Source of the DNA: Enterobacter mori LMG 25706
GTDB taxonomy: Bacteria; Pseudomonadota; Gammaproteobacteria; Enterobacterales; Enterobacteriaceae
Assembly (NCBI RefSeq): GCF_000211415.1
Contig: NZ_GL890773.1
Coordinates: 66,175 to 130,174, forward strand
Direction of reading: 5' to 3'
DNA: 64,000 nucleotides
A program made the position numbers and the translations under genes. Under the pieces are notes generated by a model. That model worked only from the letters and a program-made list of their open reading frames with translations. It searched no databases and was not told where the DNA came from. Shown in pieces: positions 63,974 to 64,000 of the stretch (position 1 is its first letter; the number at the start of each line of letters is the position of its first letter).

Positions 63974-64000
63974 ATGTCCGTTAACACCATAGAGTCGCCT
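63974..64000 (+). CDS. xanP: xanthine permease XanP, first nine codons only (cut by window end)
   Basis: The last 27 bases read MSVNTIESP, resembling the E. coli XanP (YicE) N-terminus MSVSTLES. In E. coli xanP lies next to gltS and divergent from it, as here. XanP is a proton-coupled xanthine uptake system of the NCS2 family. The call rests on nine residues plus gene order. Confidence 0.7.

Overview
The window is ordinary chromosomal DNA of a member of the Enterobacteriaceae. Nearly every protein matches its E. coli K-12 counterpart in length and sequence. The lipopolysaccharide (LPS) core genes, however, are of the Klebsiella/Enterobacter kind (wabG-, wabH-, wabN- and waaE-like), not the E. 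coli kind. This points to the Enterobacter cloacae complex or a near relative. No phage, insertion sequence or CRISPR array was seen.

Layout. Positions 1-300 hold the head of the argX-hisR tRNA operon. From 341 to 14275, all on the minus strand, come the threonine/serine permease gene yifK (thrP), the enterobacterial common antigen operon (wecA-wzzE-wecB-wecC-wecD-wecE-wzxE-wecF-wzyE-wecG) and rho. The dTDP-glucose genes rffG and rffH, which K-12 carries between wecC and wecD, are missing. From 14617 to 20652 come trxA, rhlB, gppA, rep and two tandem ppiC-type prolyl isomerase genes. At about 20.65-20.71 kb the gene order jumps, relative to K-12, from the 85-minute region (rep-ppiC) to the 81-minute region (cysE). 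One inversion that includes oriC would explain this.

From 20708 to 32264 lie cysE-gpsA-secB-grxC-yibN, then gpmM-envC-yibQ followed by two putative glycosyltransferase genes, then tdh-kbl. From 32480 to 46214 lies the LPS core locus: hldD-waaF-waaC, an AT-rich GT9-GT2-waaL block, an opposing deacetylase gene, waaQ, wabG-like, wabH-like, a GT2 gene, waaA and waaE. It builds and decorates the heptose-Kdo core and ligates O-antigen to it. No heptose kinase gene is present, which fits a Klebsiella-style core that carries galacturonic acid instead of phosphate.

From 46218 to 64000 the order follows K-12: coaD, mutM, rpmGB, radC, coaBC, dut, slmA, pyrE-rph, yicC, yicG, ligB, gmk-rpoZ-spoT-trmH-recG, gltS and the first nine codons of xanP. 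dinD is absent between yicC and yicG. recG is split by one extra T in a run of T residues. Deleting that base restores exactly 693 codons, so it is either a recent mutation or a sequencing error.

The points most worth checking are the recG frameshift, the origin-region inversion junction at ppiC/cysE, the tandem ppiC pair, the loss of rffGH, the degraded rhoL leader peptide, and the unassigned glycosyltransferase genes beside and inside the core locus. I did not find a clearly new biological system.
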